Shown one piece after another: positions 12,901 to 26,089 of a stretch of 64,000 bases of DNA. The notes below the pieces were generated by a model that did no database searches, was not told where the DNA came from, and saw only the letters and a list, made by a program, of their open reading frames with translations. A program made the position numbers and the translations under genes. Origin of the DNA: Struthidea cinerea. Taxonomy: Eukaryota; Chordata; Aves; Passeriformes; Corcoracidae. The DNA lies in contig VZTI01005325.1 of assembly GCA_013397865.1 (NCBI GenBank), positions 1,143,765 to 1,207,764 on the forward strand, read 5' to 3'. The first letter of the stretch is position 1; each line of letters begins with the position of its first letter.

Positions 12901-15900
12901 GGTAAAAGTCAAAATCAATCTGTGATGTGCTGGATTCACAAACAATAAATACATGTATTTCTAATGTGGTCCCGGGTTTCAGAAACAGAATAAGTTCTAA
13001 TTTTGATATTCAGCATAAAACAGAATTGAAATTTTCAGAGGGTGAGATCTGCTCCAATTTAAGCAACCACTTAGAGGAGAGTATGATTTCCTGATGCCTG
13101 TGAAGTAGATACAGACTGTGGCAACATCTTCCCGTATCTTCATAAGAGGCCAGTTCCCTGGACACTGAGATTTTCAGATGAGCTTGGCTTTGGGCTTAGT
13201 GAAGCTTTTCTGGAAATCCACCTATGGGCACAATGAGTTGTTCCAAAAAAGGTGGCTCAAATGTTTTATGCTGTTGATTTCCCACCCATTTTTAAATTAT
13301 TTGCCTGGTATAGTTTTCATTGCTTCTGTCTGACAGTGAGATGATACCTCTGTGCCTGCTGTTCAAAATCCCACTGATGTCTTGCTGCCTTATCATGTGG
13401 CCCACTGGGAATATTTTATGAACTGTTGGTGATCATCCTTTCAGGCTCCTGCTTCCCCAAGCTTCTCATCCTCATCACAGATCCCTGTCTCTAATTACTG
13501 CTCCCCAAACTACATTACTTCGCTTTGTCTTTACTTTGAGCCTTACTTTCCCTGTTTCTGCATGGATCCTTGCGTGTTTTCTTAGCTCTCTCACTGCTGC
13601 TCCAAATATAGCACCATCCACTGTTGTAATTAGTGTGCTGTTTGCCTTTGTTTCAGGTCATTAATAAGAATGTTGAATAAAAATCTTCTGCCTATTGATT
13701 CTGGCGTGTTCCCATAAATAGCATCTGTGCACAGGCACAGTGTATTGGAAGCCTAGCAACCTGCCAGCTCCCTGCTTCCACATTGCTTTAACCTCATGTG
13801 TCTTGTCTCTGTTGCATCCTCTCCCTGTTCCTGTGCACTGGGTCTCTCTTTTGTCCTTTTGCACAGGTTTACCTGCTGTTTTCTCTTCCCCCTCTTCCTC
13901 TTTGTTCCCCCTTTTAAATGTTTCTACCACTGCTCCAGTTCTGAATCATTTTGCTTGTGCTGTGCTCTGTCGAGTGAGCTCCTGGTTGGAAATGCTCCTG
14001 TCAGACCTTAGTAGAACATGCAGAGGACACATCTGGCTATTTCCCTCTTTGTGCATTAGCTATCCCACTAAATTAAAAAGAAATGTAACGTTAATTGTTT
14101 GAATTCCAGGTTGTTTATTGGTACTTTTCTTGTGGTTTTATTTTTTCCCCCTTTTTCTGCAATAATATTATTTACTCTCTTACTTAGGAGACCTGTTTAG
14201 CTACAGGTCTAAGAGGGTGTTTTCAGTACAAGGAGGAATTGCTATTAACTGGCTGCTTTGCTCCACGTTGTAATCCTTCTGTGTTTCATTGATATGTTCA
14301 CCGCCCAGACACGCTCCCGTCCCCAAAAATGAGACAGGTGGGCAAGTAGTGGCTTTCTTCTCATACAGTGACTGTAGCTGTGCATGATTAATGTAAAATC
14401 AAATGGTTGGTAGTCTGATTTTTGGTTTGAGATCCTAATTTATTCTGCAAAGGATGGCTTGAGACCTATTCCTTACATGGCAAATATTTGTCATCTTGGC
14501 TACTTATATATTGGGAGTTAGTGGTCGAGTATGATTTTCGGGCACCCTAATTGCTGTAAGAATCACAGAACTTGCCATCACCGAACAATTCATTTGTCTG
14601 GCAGGATTTGTTCCTGCTCTGACACTGAACCTCCTGAGTAATTTTGTTTGTTTGTTTCTGGGGATGTTTCAGCCCTCGGGATTTATATTGGGAAGATTCC
14701 TGCTCTTATGATTCCTCCTCTGCAAAGCCAAAAAATAGGCATGTTGCGTGGGTATAAGCCCCAGCTGTTTCCTTGATCACTTGAGCACTGCAGGAGTGGG
14801 CTGGGGCTGGCAAGTCCCTGGGGGGCTGGAAAGGGCCAGAGAGGGTTGTCCCAGATTGTGTTCAGGGCAGATATTCCATGTGGTCTGTTACCTACCATGC
14901 AGCCTCCTTCTTACACCGGGCAGGGAAGGGAAGTGAAATCAACCCTAATGTTGCATATCTCTCATTCTACCCATTAATCTTTCATTCTCGTATTAAGCAA
15001 TCATTCGTGATTGAGATGGATGGGTGTCCTTGAGAAGCACTTGGTTGATTAAAGGATCTGTTGCCTTGAAGTGGGAGAAAAGCCCCCTTGTGCTTTAAGG
15101 AAGCAAAGAAACTGCTGAAGATGGGAGATTTCAGCCCGTGACTAGCAGGAGGTTAACCAGTCATAAAGCCCACAGAAAATATGTTCTTGTAATGATTCAG
15201 GACTCTAACCTTAATATTTTTATGTTAGCTGGATAATGTCAGTGTTCTGTGTGTCACAGATCTGTTCCCACAATTACAGTCATTTGAGTGATTTGGAAGG
15301 CTTCATTTGGTGATGTTTCTGCACAGCTCAACATCACACAGGGAAAATGGCAGGATAGGTTTTCCCTAATTTCATAGAAGTCCAAACCCTTGCTCTAACA
15401 AGGCATATGCAAGAACTACAAGACTGCAGTGGAGACTGGAGTGTGAGGAGTTGTGGTGTCAGCATTTTTACTGATCTGAGAGTAATCTGTAAATTCAGCA
15501 AAATTTGTAGATAATGTGCAGAGAGAATGCATGATTTTAGTTCATTTCTGTACCTCCCTTCAGGTGAGTAGAAATTTTAATTTCATGATAGACTTCAGTA
15601 CGCTGGGTGTAACTGCACAGATTGGGCCTTTTCTAGGAGTACCATGAGCACTCAGCCTGCTGAAAATCAGAATTGTCTCTTCAGTGATGGCAACCAAAGC
15701 AGGTTTTAGAGAGGCATTGTCTTTACTGGGACCATTCTGACTCCAGCTGTCTGCTGCATCTTTTGAGAAAGGCTTTGGTTTGCTGTACAGGAGATGACAG
15801 GGATTTGGGCCTGTCATTATGTCATTGGACATAACGGGAAGGAGTTTGGGTAAATCTGCTTTTGATGGATCCACCAGCGGAGTGGAAAAAGTCCATTTGC

Positions 15901-16606
15901 TTCTTCAGCCGGCAGAGGTGACAATCACCATGAAATGTGGTTGCTGTTATTTTCCCAAATACCTTTCCATTATATTTTCTCTCAGATGCTGCAATTTCAA
16001 GCACTGTGAGCTGGGAGTTGATAGAGGGACACAGTAGACACACACCTACATACACATTTGTTTTCTTCTTGCAAAGACAAATGTTTTATGTTACATACTA
16101 GGAAAAGCAGACTGTGAATTCCTGTCTAGCCACTGCCTGTCTAACAGGGTTCCCTGCGGGACAGACTGTTGTGCAGACACAAGTAGAAACCCCCTTTTTG
16201 GGGATCTCATTTTCCCTATTTGTTCTGGTGACTCTGTTTAGGTATTTGAAATAGGCTGTTTTAACCAAAACATGTCTGTGTGTGTAGGGTGGCAGGGAGC
16301 CCTGGCTGAGCAACGCATTGCTGCAGAAGGTGTAAATTGATTTGAAGTTGTCCTGTAATATTCTTTAGTGTTTAAATCTGCTCTTGTTTTAATTTTATAC
16401 TTGCAAAAGGAGCCTGTCCTCCAGGCAAAGAGTCTGTGAGGCAGAGGTGGGCTGAGAACCTCACCTCCTGTCTGCCCAGCCCCGTCTCCTGAGTGACCCT
16501 GCAGGTGTCAGCAGGCAGGGCAAGGACCATCTTCACACCAAAGAGAGCACAAATAATGTCATTTGGCCCCGTGGCACACCCTGTGTTTTGTTTTTGTGTC
16601 TTTCAG
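6990..16606. other. Non-coding stretch leading to the first visible SCD5 exon
   Basis: About 9.6 kb in which I see no coding exon with recognisable similarity, no RNA gene and no clear transposon. A pyrimidine-rich tract lies near 11883-11925. It is most simply SCD5 intron 1, if exon 1 is in the first gap, because a well-formed 3' splice site (TGTGTCTTTCAG) closes it at 16606. Confidence 0.5.
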
Positions 16607-16737
16607 CGTATTTCTGTTTCCTGCTGACGGCTCTGGGCGTGACAGCTGGTGCGCATCGCCTGTGGAGCCACCGTTCCTACAAAGCCAAGCTGCCTTTGAG
16701 GATCTTTCTGGCTGCAGCTAACTCCATGGCTTTCCAG
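16607..16737 (+). CDS. SCD5: SCD5 coding exon 2 (first histidine box)
   Basis: 131 bp, bounded by TTTCAG and GTGGGC. It begins in the last two bases of a codon (an Ala if the previous exon ends in G), so exon 1 must end with one base of that codon. It encodes YFCFLLTALGV, a membrane segment, then GAHRLWSHRSY with the HxxxxH iron-binding box, and ends with SMAFQ. The length equals that of the orthologous mammalian exon. Confidence 0.95.
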
Positions 16738-19700
16738 GTGGGCTGGTGTTGCTTGTTCCGATTCTTGGCCTCCGGGCAGCTCTCTCTGCTGTGCAGGGAC
16801 CCTCTCATCTTAGAGACAGCAGAAGAAGGAAAAAAAAGTCCTGGCAGAAAGACAGGAAGACATTTATTTGCTGTAACACATTCTGCTGGCTCAGGGGATG
16901 CAGAGCCCCTCTCACCACCCACGTAACAGTATGCACTAGATAGACCAGGAGCAATAATTACTTAAGGACCAAGCTGAACGTGACCAGATCAGAGGCTCAG
17001 CACCCCAGCAGCTGATCTGTGGCACAGGTCAGGCCCCACACTTCACAGGACAACACGGAGACTTTTATAAGGGCCAGCCTGATGTGTATGCATCTGTGTA
17101 GCCAAGTGTCTGCTCATCCAGGCAGTTGGAGACTTTGTGCCCAGAAAGGAGAGCAGGCATCCTTTCACAATCTTAATTTATCTCTGTTTTATGCAGCGTT
17201 TTTCAACAGCCAAATTCAAATACATTCGTGAAGAAGTGTGTTACTAGCTCTGTACTTACTGGTAGGCAGTCTTAAACCACAGAAACACTTGTGTAACACC
17301 CAGCTGGTTGTAGGAGTTAGCCCTGAACCAGCATCTTCTCAGTGTGAATTCGGTTCCTCCTCTGGCTGGTAAGGATAGGGATAGGAACCTGCACTAAAAT
17401 TAAACTTATCTGTACTAAAATTAAACTTACTGAGCTTGGCTGCCATAACCCCTTGTGGCACCGAGTACCATGTATGTGTTGTGCCCTGAGGTTTCATCTT
17501 TTTTCCTTCAGTCTGGTTAGTTAACTTTTCATTTATGTACCTTGACAGAGAATGAAAAGAGTCCCTTTATCTACTTCTGTACTGCTCATTTGTCATCTTT
17601 GATTTTTTCTTTTTTGAGGTGGAAAGAATTAATTAGTTAGCCCCTCTACACTTTACAAAGAGCACAATGCTTTTGCTTGAAAATGGAAATGTGTCCATTT
17701 TGACTATAACCTTTCTTTATTCAGAACTGTTTCCCATCTGCTGCTTGGCTCCTTGCAGAGCTTTACAAGCCCTTTGCTCAGTGTGTTAAACAACTGTTTT
17801 GAGTTCTGAGAAGCCCCTGCTACTGTCTCCCTGTTCCACAGCTGATCTTGTCTTTCACAAGTAATTTAAATGAATGTGTAGAGCTGTTTGCAGTGAGCCT
17901 GCACACAGGGATTTCATTGCATTCTGCTCCCCTGTTGCTATGGATTTTGCTCTCAGCTGCATTGGCCTCGTCACTGCTTTTGTCTGAGGACACGGTGTGG
18001 TTCTGAGGCAGGGAAGTACTTCAAAGTAGCTTCAAGCCACCTTTGTGCCCTTCATGTCAGAAATAAGATGAAAGGCCAAATTGCCCACTCTAGTGATGTA
18101 GTCTGAAGCCTGCTCCTAATTACCATGACATCCATTGCCTGCAAAGGCTGTTTCCACGACCACAAACAGACAGTGAGTGATGAGTTTTCAGGTCCATCTC
18201 CTTCACGTTGGCTGTGGGAGGAAGAGGTAGCATTAGAGATGTGTACAGCATCCCTGGATGCTAAATAAGGAGGAAGTATTCAGAATTTGAAGGGCAGGGG
18301 AAGGAAACTGCTGTGGAGTTTTAACGTGATGCTGCCTGGGCTGTGACATGCTGTACCTCCTCTGGAATACCATCAGATGCAGCCACTTTTGCTGTGTTGC
18401 CTCGTGGATTTTTTTATGATCGGAGCATGCTGAGCTGTGTTTCTCCTCTCCAGCTAGAATGAAGCTCTCACAATTTTGAAAGACTGTGCTTCTTGCTGTC
18501 ACTTGTCTGTTTCAGACATAGGTAATACCTGGCTTATTGATCTCCTAGTATTTTAAGTTCCAGCACCTCAGCTGGGCCGTGCTGGTTTCCTCTCTGTGGC
18601 ACAATCTGTGTTTGTGCTGGGTGCTTGTACACAGCTGGCGTGGTGGTGTGGAAAGCTGTGTCAGCACATGGAGGCTGTCACACAGCCCAGGCTATTGGCA
18701 CATTTCAGTCTGCAGGTTTACTGAGGGACCTGCTCATGGCTGCATCACTGTCACAGCATGATGCTGTTGCTCTCTGTTGCTCATTGGAAGGGATTTCATC
18801 CCTGTGTTTACCCGAAACTTGATCAAAAGTGATATGTTCCTGAAAAATGGTTGCTATTAATACACTTGGAGCATATTTACACGTGCTGTGCTCCAGTTCT
18901 TGGTGTATTTATTGTCAACAGTTCTGGCCTCCGGCCTTCATTTCCTCTTAGCCTTTGTGGTTTTTACTTAGATGCAGTTCAGTTGTTTCACAGCTTCCTA
19001 AACCTTTCATCTGGGGAATCATGTTTTTTTTTGCCAGCTCTGCAGGCATTTGCTGTGGCATGAAAGGCCAAGATAATTTCTCACAGTATCATTGCTTTTC
19101 CTGGTTATCTGCTGTCCCACAAAAAACTTTATCAACTGCTCTTGTGACAAACTGATCAATAGTCTCACTTGGAAAATTATATCTGGTTAGGAAAGAGGAC
19201 CTTTTCTAAGTGTGCTTCTTGCAATAACCCTGTTTTATTTTTAAATTACTTAATGTTGACATTTTCCAGTCATATGGATATTGCCACTGAAGCCGCTTGA
19301 AGCAGTGTAGAGGTTTTCATTCGTTTTGATTTCTCTGTAGGAAGGTAGAGGTCTGCCCTTATTCTCACTGAGGACTTGGGTGACTTCCTTTGCTTTTTTG
19401 CAGTTTACTTTGTCTTCTCATGCAGTGGGATAGTTAAGGTGCAACACGCTGGAGCACTGGCAAGGGGCTGATCTTCGCTGCCTCCTCTCAATGGCTTAGA
19501 TGAGTCAGTGCTGCAGGAAAATGTCCCCCTCATCCCCAGCCCACCCCCAGCGTCACTGTGTTCACTACATCACAACAGTAGAGGGCTGAGCACAACTGAA
19601 CGCAGCGGAGCTGAGATCTTTCCAGGCCTCTTGCTCCTCGCTTGTCCCTGATGTGCTCTTGCAGGCAGGGAGCATTTTTGCAAAGCTGGAATTGGACGTG

Positions 19701-22700
19701 GAGCCATTTGAGCCGGATTCTCTAGCTGTGCTTTGCAGTTGTTCCCAGAGTCCCCTCAGTGCTTTCTCTCAAATGTTGATAGCCAAAAGAAAGAGCAATG
19801 GTTTCTTCAATGCTTTCAGCATGGGGCTTTTGCCTCACAAAATACAGGTGTACACAGTTTCATTATCCTGTGCCTGCTGTGTCCTGCGGTATGTTCAGTG
19901 CCCAGATGAGTGGTGTCCTGCTCTTACTTCAGAGACGCTGCAAATGGTTTGCTCACTTCTGCCAGGAGCAAAGCTGCTGCGGTTGGTGGTTGTGGGTGCT
20001 GCTCCTGAAAGTAACCCAAGCCTTTCCTTCCTTGGGTATTTCTGCTTGGGTACATCCCTGAGTGTGCAGAGATGGAAATAGCACCCTCTGCTAAGAACTC
20101 TCTGATTAAAATTCACGCTCCTGTGGATCTGGGCATTAACTGACATTTCTGTGTTTTGGTGCTGGTGTTGAGCAACTCAATTCACAGATGAGTGTGTGGC
20201 CTGAGGTTTGCAAGTGCTGAATGTGCTTACAATGCCCTGCACTAACAGCTCAGCACCACTGCAAAAGCCACCAGTTTAGTCCAGTGCATCCAGCCAGGGC
20301 ATCCTGCAGAGCAAACTGGGAGGCTGAAATCCCTTCAGCTGAGTGAACTCAGAAAGTCTCTCTTTATGGATCTAAGTGTGAAATTGTGGTTCATCCCTTT
20401 CCCCCTGCAATCCACATGATTCCCGTTACAGCCATAAGGCATTTCAGTGTCATGTTGTTCACTACAGTAGTTGTAGTGATCCACAAGCTCTGTCCCATTT
20501 TCAGCGCTGTATTTGTGCCTGGAGGGCACCAGCTGCAACCAGCGGAGAAAGAGGAGCTGAGAGCCTCTGCACAATAGTCCCCTGAAAATAAATAAAGATT
20601 CCCCATAGCACAGCCTTAAAATAACAATGTAAACATGTATGTACCCAGTCCCTGCAGCCCATCCTCAGACACCCGGGGCAGACTGATGGTGTTAACTTGG
20701 ACAGCAAACACCCAGGGAGGACACAGGACTGGGGCAGACGGATGATGGTAACTGCCAAGAGGCTCTAACAGCCCTTTCCAGCCCTGAGACTTGTCCAGTC
20801 TGTGTCACCAGTTCCCAGAGCAGGTCCCATTCCGTGTGGGGACTGACAGGAGCAGTGTGATGGGCTGGCTGGCTGCAAAGCTGGGGGTTTTAGTCAACAG
20901 CCTTTTCTGAGGAGCGTCAGAGAGGGGCTCATCGCTGTTACTGTGTGGGGAGGGACTGGAGGTGGCAGTGCCTGGCCCCTCTCCTCTCACCCCACTGTAT
21001 TCTTTGTGCAGAACGACATCTACGAGTGGAGCCGAGACCACCGCGTGCACCACAAGTACTCGGAGACGGACGCGGACCCGCACAACGCCCGCCGGGGCTT
21101 CTTCTTCTCCCACATCGGCTGGCTCTTCGTGCGCAAGCACCGGGACGTCATCGAGAAGGGCAGGAAACTGGATTTCACTGACCTGCTGGATGACCCTGTC
21201 GTCAGGTTCCAGAGAAAGTAAGTGCGAGCGCTGGGTCCTGATGTGAGGTGGGGGCGGAGAGATCCTTCCACCTGGTGGTCTGGTTGCGGCTCATTCCTTA
21301 TTTTCGTCTTTCCCTTTTCTTCCCCGAGATATCCCTGCCAGCTTGACTGCAGGTGCTGGGATGCCTTTCCTCTGGCCCCCACTATTCCCATGTGGCTGAC
21401 AGTTGCTGGCTGTCCTCGCAGGCTCTGTGGCACAAGCAGTGCGCCCTGTCCTTGTCCCTCTGCTTTCCCAAAAAGCCAGGGCTGGTTATAAAAACAGCTG
21501 TGGTAGAAGTTGCTTGGATCTTGGCCTTCTTTGATCACAGGAGCAAACACTGCAATCACTAATTGCCTCAACACAGAAGTGCACATTTCACTCTGCAGAG
21601 TCATCTTTGGCACCCCTGGGCCAGTGCAGGCCAAGTGCCACCTCTCCCAAGACTGCCATTCTATACAGAATTAATTATCTCCCGTGGGAATTAGCACAGT
21701 CCTAGTTCGGTTTGCTACACACTCTGTGAGAGCTGGGAATTGAGCAACAGCCTTTGTGCTCTATGTGAGTACCCGTGTTTTAGGCACAAGAAGACTTTCT
21801 GCTTGCAAGCATTTCATCCAGGCACTTTGGAAAATTGCTTAAGGCCATTTTTGTGTATTTTCTGAGTGAGGGGAGCAGTCAGTTGAGTCTAAAAATCAGG
21901 AGTTTTTTTTGCTAGTGCACAGATTTCTCTAATGCAAAAAATTACCATTGTAATGGAAATCTTCCAGGAGTGAGGAATACTTCCCTCCATGTGTGGTTGC
22001 TTTTACTGGTTCCTCAGTTGGCAGTGCCTGTTGGCAACAGCTCCCTTGCAGTTTGGTGCAGCTCCTCTTGGTTATTACCTTTTTCAAGACAACAGCATCC
22101 CACAAGAAGCAGGCTGCACTGCTTTGGTCGTGCTGCAAAGGTTGCGTAGTGATGAAGTATGTCTTCTGCAGGAAAGTTGTCTTATCAAATGTCTTTGCTC
22201 TGGATACGGATTTAGGGCTTAGTCCCTTATCTGGAAATCAGAATTCGGGTTTCTCCTTTCTACAAGGTTGCAGTGTTGGGTTCTTTTTGACAGCGTGAAA
22301 AACCTAGCAGGTCAGATCAGTAAGAATCATAATAAATCCTTCTTGTCACGTTTTGTTTTAAGGCCAAATTGTTAGCTTTGCTGAATTTAGTGGTGTTGCT
22401 GAGTTGTGGCCGAGGCACCACTCAGTCAGTTTAAAACCACATCACTTCAGCTGAAATCACAGTACTGCTCCAGGCACGACTGACAGCAGAACCTGCCCTC
22501 TGTGAATAACGGAGCAATAATCCTGCAAGGGATGTGAGAGAGGAGCTCACAGGTGAAGTGTCTCCATGACAAAGTTTTCACGTGGTGAAAGCAGCGCTGT
22601 TCCCCAAGCATGTGTCGAGGCATTGATTCCCCTGTACTCCAGGTAAGGAGGTTTCACTCACTCCAGGGTGGATGTTTCAGTCAAAGGGAGACAATGTTCT

Positions 22701-24528
22701 CAGATGCTTGTTCAGACGGGAGATTTCATGTCTTCATCAAAGACTTCAGTCTGGGCTTCTTGCATCTTGCAGAATGGTTTTAATTGGTGCCTGATAAGCT
22801 GCTTTCATATTTTATTCTATTTCCCCAGAGTGGTAGAGGCTTTTAACTTTGAAGGAGTTTTCTGGACTGGAAAGTATTTTTCTCCTCCAGCTCTACTTAA
22901 ACGCTGGCCTTGAATTGATGAGGTTTGCAAACCTTATCAGAAGTCAGTCATATGAGTGGGAATATTTGTTATTTCTAGTGGAGCAACGAGAGGGAACTTG
23001 TTTCCTTGGAGGGCCTTAGCTCAGGTGAGTGAGGATAGAATTCTGTGAGAGAGCTGAGGAATGCTCTCTTTTCACCATGGCTGGTGTTGCTGTAGAGCTG
23101 CAGATCTCCTTCTGGAGCCCAGCATGTGAGGCACAACCTCCAAACAACAACAAAATATATCAAGCAAAGAACTTGCAAGGCAAGAGGTTGATTTATTTCA
23201 TACAGAAGATGATCAAACCTAGTTCATGTGTTACAGATGAGAACTGTGTTCATGAAAACTTCTTTCCTTTCAAAAATACTTCTAATATTAACAGTTTTCC
23301 AATCCTCTGTGGGTTTTAATTGAAAATTGTTTGTTTTTGTCAAACAGAAATGACAGTTCTTCCTATCCAAAAAACTTACAGCAAGTGCAGAGTTTTAATA
23401 ACTGTCTAATGAATCCAAACTCTGTTTTTCCTTATCCTTTCCAGAAAACTCAGCAAAAGCAGGGGGTCTATTTTAAACCTGTCATAGGGGCACCAGCAAG
23501 AAGGGTCTTACTTCGCATTCCTTTTTTCCCTTCTTACCTTGTAACGCCCGCAGGTATTACAAGAGCTCAGTTGTGCTGATGTGCTTTGTGATCCCCACCT
23601 TCGTGCCGTGGTACCTGTGGGGCGAGAGCCTGTGGAACGCCTACTTCCTGGCCTCCATCCTGCGGTACACCATCTCCCTGAACGTCACCTGGCTGGTCAA
23701 CAGCGCCGCCCACATGTACGGCAACCGCCCCTACGACAAGAACATCAACCCCAGGCAGAACACCCTGGTCACCCTGGGAGCCATTGGTGAGTGCTGCAGC
23801 CCTGGGTTTGCACTCTGCAAGCTGAGAGTGATGTCCCACCCTGTTTCACCCTGGCCGGGACTCTGGGTGCCTGCAGCTGGACGCCGCTTGGAGCCAAGGT
23901 TTGGAGGAGGCCGGAGCTTGCACCTCCTAGAGGAAGGCGCCCTTGTTGCACTGCTGGTGCCCACGTTGAAATAACGCCATGTAGTCTCTGGGAAGGGAGG
24001 TGTTAGCACCCAGCAGCAAGCTCTGCTCAGCAGACAGTGCAGCAGAAGTGAGTGACCCCACTTCTTACCCAGTTGCGTGTCTCCCCCCTTGAAGCACTTC
24101 TGGTTTTCTTCCCTGAGCATAAGGCGTGGGACATGCCCCTCCCTGCTGGGGAGGGAAGCCCGGAGCACTGACATGGAGGCTGGTTTGGGTCTGCCCCAGA
24201 GCTCCGGCGTGGAGCATCACCTCCACTAGATGCAAGGCTTGGGAAGTGGGTGTTGGAGTGTCCCACCTGAGTGTGTTCCTGTGTTGACAAAAGTGCCAGC
24301 CATGTGGTCTTTAAACTTCAAACTGTCTGTTTTTCAGGTGAGGGTTTCCACAACTACCACCACACCTTCCCGTTTGACTACTCAGCCAGTGAGCTGGGCC
24401 TGAAGTTCAACCCCACCACCTGGTTCATTGACTTCATGTTTTGGCTGGGGTTGGTCACTGAGCGCAAGCAGGCCCCGAAGGAGATGATCCAGGCTCGCAA
24501 GGAAAGGACTGGAGATGGCAGTGCCTGA
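16607..24528 (+). CDS. SCD5: Stearoyl-CoA desaturase 5, 3' four coding exons (5' end missing)
   Basis: SCD5 is an ER-membrane delta-9 desaturase that puts a cis double bond into stearoyl- and palmitoyl-CoA using O2, cytochrome b5 and a di-iron centre. Coding segments 16607-16737, 21012-21217, 23554-23786 and 24338-24528 (131, 206, 233 and 191 bp) join in frame to give 253 C-terminal residues. All three histidine boxes are present: HRLWSH in the first visible exon, HRVHH in the second and HNYHH in the fourth; NSAAH of the third is a further conserved metal-ligand region. The C-terminus (EMIQARKERTGDGSA) resembles SCD5, not SCD1-type proteins, which end differently. Synteny with TMEM150C and ENOPH1 supports SCD5. 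Human SCD5 has 330 residues, so about 77 N-terminal residues are missing; they belong to exon 1, not seen in this window. No frameshift or stop interrupts the visible part, so the gene looks functional. Confidence 0.95.
16738..21011 (+). other. SCD5: SCD5 intron 2
   Basis: 4.3 kb, GTGGGC to TTTGTGCAG. The only structure noted is a 21-bp imperfect duplication at 17391-17432 around ACTAAAATTAAACTTA. No gene or RNA was recognised. Confidence 0.85.
17391..17432. repeat. 21-bp unit duplicated in tandem
   Basis: The 16-mer ACTAAAATTAAACTTA occurs at 17393-17408 and again at 17414-17429, inside two adjacent 21-bp near-copies. It is small and probably neutral. Confidence 0.8.
21012..21217 (+). CDS. 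SCD5: SCD5 coding exon 3 (second histidine box), strongly GC-biased
   Basis: 206 bp between TTTGTGCAG and GTAAGT. It starts at a codon boundary with NDIYEWSRDHRVHH, which carries the HxxHH box, and continues through SETDADPHN, the signature shared by animal SCDs, to DPVVRFQR plus two bases of the next Lys codon. Nearly every third codon position is G or C and CpGs are dense, unlike the flanking introns and the last coding exon. Confidence 0.96.
21218..23553 (+). other. SCD5: SCD5 intron 3
   Basis: 2.3 kb, GTAAGT to CGCCCGCAG. No gene, RNA or clear repeat recognised. Confidence 0.85.
23554..23786 (+). CDS. SCD5: SCD5 coding exon 4
   Basis: 233 bp between CCCGCAG and GTGAGT. It completes the split Lys codon and encodes YYKSSVVLMCFVIPTFVPWY, a membrane segment, followed by NVTWLVNSAAHMYGNRPYDK, which includes a conserved His of the metal site, and QNTLVTLGAI plus the first base of the Gly codon. 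The 233-bp length is that of the corresponding mammalian exon. Confidence 0.96.
23787..24337 (+). other. SCD5: SCD5 intron 4
   Basis: Short intron of 551 bp from GTGAGT to TTTTCAG; nothing else recognised in it. Confidence 0.9.
24338..24528 (+). CDS. SCD5: SCD5 last coding exon (third histidine box and stop)
   Basis: 191 bp after TGTTTTTCAG. It encodes GEGFHNYHHTFPFDYSASEL, with the HxxHH third box, then FNPTTWFIDFMFWLGL, a membrane-associated segment, and ends in TGDGSA and TGA at 24526-24528. Confidence 0.96.
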
Positions 24529-25302
24529 GGAGTGACGCTTGGCTGTGCCAGCGCTGCTGTCCGCGTGGCTGGCTGGGCGTGTGCGCGCAACCCCGTGCCT
24601 GTGGTGGATTTACCTCTGGGTAAAATTATTTTTTTGTTTCAGATCAGTTGGGCTGAATTAGTTCCCCAGGAATTGACTCGGCCACAGCTTCTTTTTTTTT
24701 CTTTCCTTATTAGCTGTCTGATGTCCAAACTTAAGACTATTAAGTGTAAAAATGTTACATATTATTTAATATTGCAGTTAAACGGGAGAGAGATTTGATT
24801 TTAGTCACTGTAGTTCATGTCTGAGATTTGTTGTAATTTGCTTGTTCATGGTGAATGTTGGCAGGTTGAAGGAACTAACTGTCCTTTCCAAGTGCAGTTA
24901 GGGGAGATTTTTGTTCCTACTGCTAATCCAATAAGCTTTTGAGGCGCATCTTTCGGGGGGGATGGGGCAGGGCCCAGTGTGCTGTGTCAGCTGCATGCCC
25001 GTGGAAAGGACAGTAACACCACTGATGAAATACAGTATGTCCAAGGGGAAAAATGACCCTCAGTTTAGTTAGATGTTAGTTTGGAAACCTGCTTTCTTCT
25101 TTTTGTTAGCCCTGTTAGCCAGCCCAGTGCACCGCTGTCTTTGCTAAATATGAAAACCATTTATTGCTGAGCAGGCTTTTGTGTTGAAGATTAGTCTCTC
25201 TACAGGCCAAAATACCAACTGATGCTATGTTGAGGTGGTTCCTTTGTTGTCACATATAGATTGTAATTGTAAATGTATAGAGCTCAACCATGTCTTAAGC
25301 CA

Positions 25303-25308
25303 AATAAA
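25303..25308 (+). terminator. SCD5: Proximal SCD5 polyadenylation signal AATAAA
   Basis: First canonical AATAAA after the stop codon, 775 bases downstream, followed by the GU-containing sequence GCTTCGGTTTCGATGTTTGG that could serve as the downstream element. Confidence 0.65.
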
Positions 25309-25568
25309 GCTTCGGTTTCGATGTTTGGAGACCTAAGTCACACTCTAATTAGTCATGGCCATCGATGCATGCATATTTTAGCTCCTTTTGCACAAGAGGC
25401 CTCTTAATTTCTTTTTCTGCCTTTGACTAGTGGGTCTTAGAAAACTGACCTTTATCTAAGTCAGAGCCTGTACTAATATTTCAGCTGCATGCAACATCCA
25501 TTGGTTTCTGAGCAAAATATAAAGACAGTTATGTAGCTTCTGAATTTTAACAGTTGCCTTGCTTAACC

Positions 25569-25619
<51 letters not shown>

Positions 25620-25668
25620 AAAAAAAAGGAAAAAAAGAAAAAAAAAGGAAAAAATATTAAAAAAAAAG
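25569..25668 (+). repeat. A-rich tract of about 100 bases
   Basis: Almost uninterrupted A with scattered single or double G and one TATT, on the sense strand of the distal SCD5 3' UTR. It could be an expanded A-rich microsatellite or an old retroposon tail with no recognisable body upstream. It will mislead oligo-dT priming, and its exact length may be a consensus artefact. Confidence 0.95.
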
Positions 25669-26083
25669 GCATGTGGATTTAATGGGACATATAGCTCTTT
25701 GTGTTAGATGTTAGCCAGTGCAGGAGAGAGGCTTTGTACTGTCAGCACTGGAGCACTTTTGAAGATAGAGGGCATGATTTTCATTTATGAAGAAGGTTAC
25801 TGCCTTGCCTCTCGGAGAGGGAGTGCCTGTTTCCCAGCCACACAGCCCCACACCCTGGGCAAGGCAGGGATCTCAAGATAACTGAGACTCAGGCCCAGAT
25901 ATTTTCAGGAAAGATGCAAAAGTGGGGAAAAAAAATAAAATGGTTTCTTTTTTGTTCTGTTTCTTGTTTTTCTAATGATGCCATATAATATAAAAGAGTT
26001 GTCTTTATTCTGTCTTTCATCCAGCAGGTGTTTTAAAAGTGTTATTTTGCCATTAATGATGTGTAAACTCTTGAGTGATTTAC

Positions 26084-26089
26084 AATAAA
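26084..26089 (+). terminator. SCD5: Distal SCD5 polyadenylation signal AATAAA
   Basis: Canonical AATAAA about 1.56 kb after the stop codon, followed by CAGTTATGAGTTAGCC and then GTGTTTAATTTTG. A plausible distal cleavage site. Confidence 0.5.

Noticed and set aside
23567..23839. 90-codon minus-strand frame opposite SCD5 exon 4
   Set aside because: Shadow of the GC3-rich SCD5 exon on the opposite strand.
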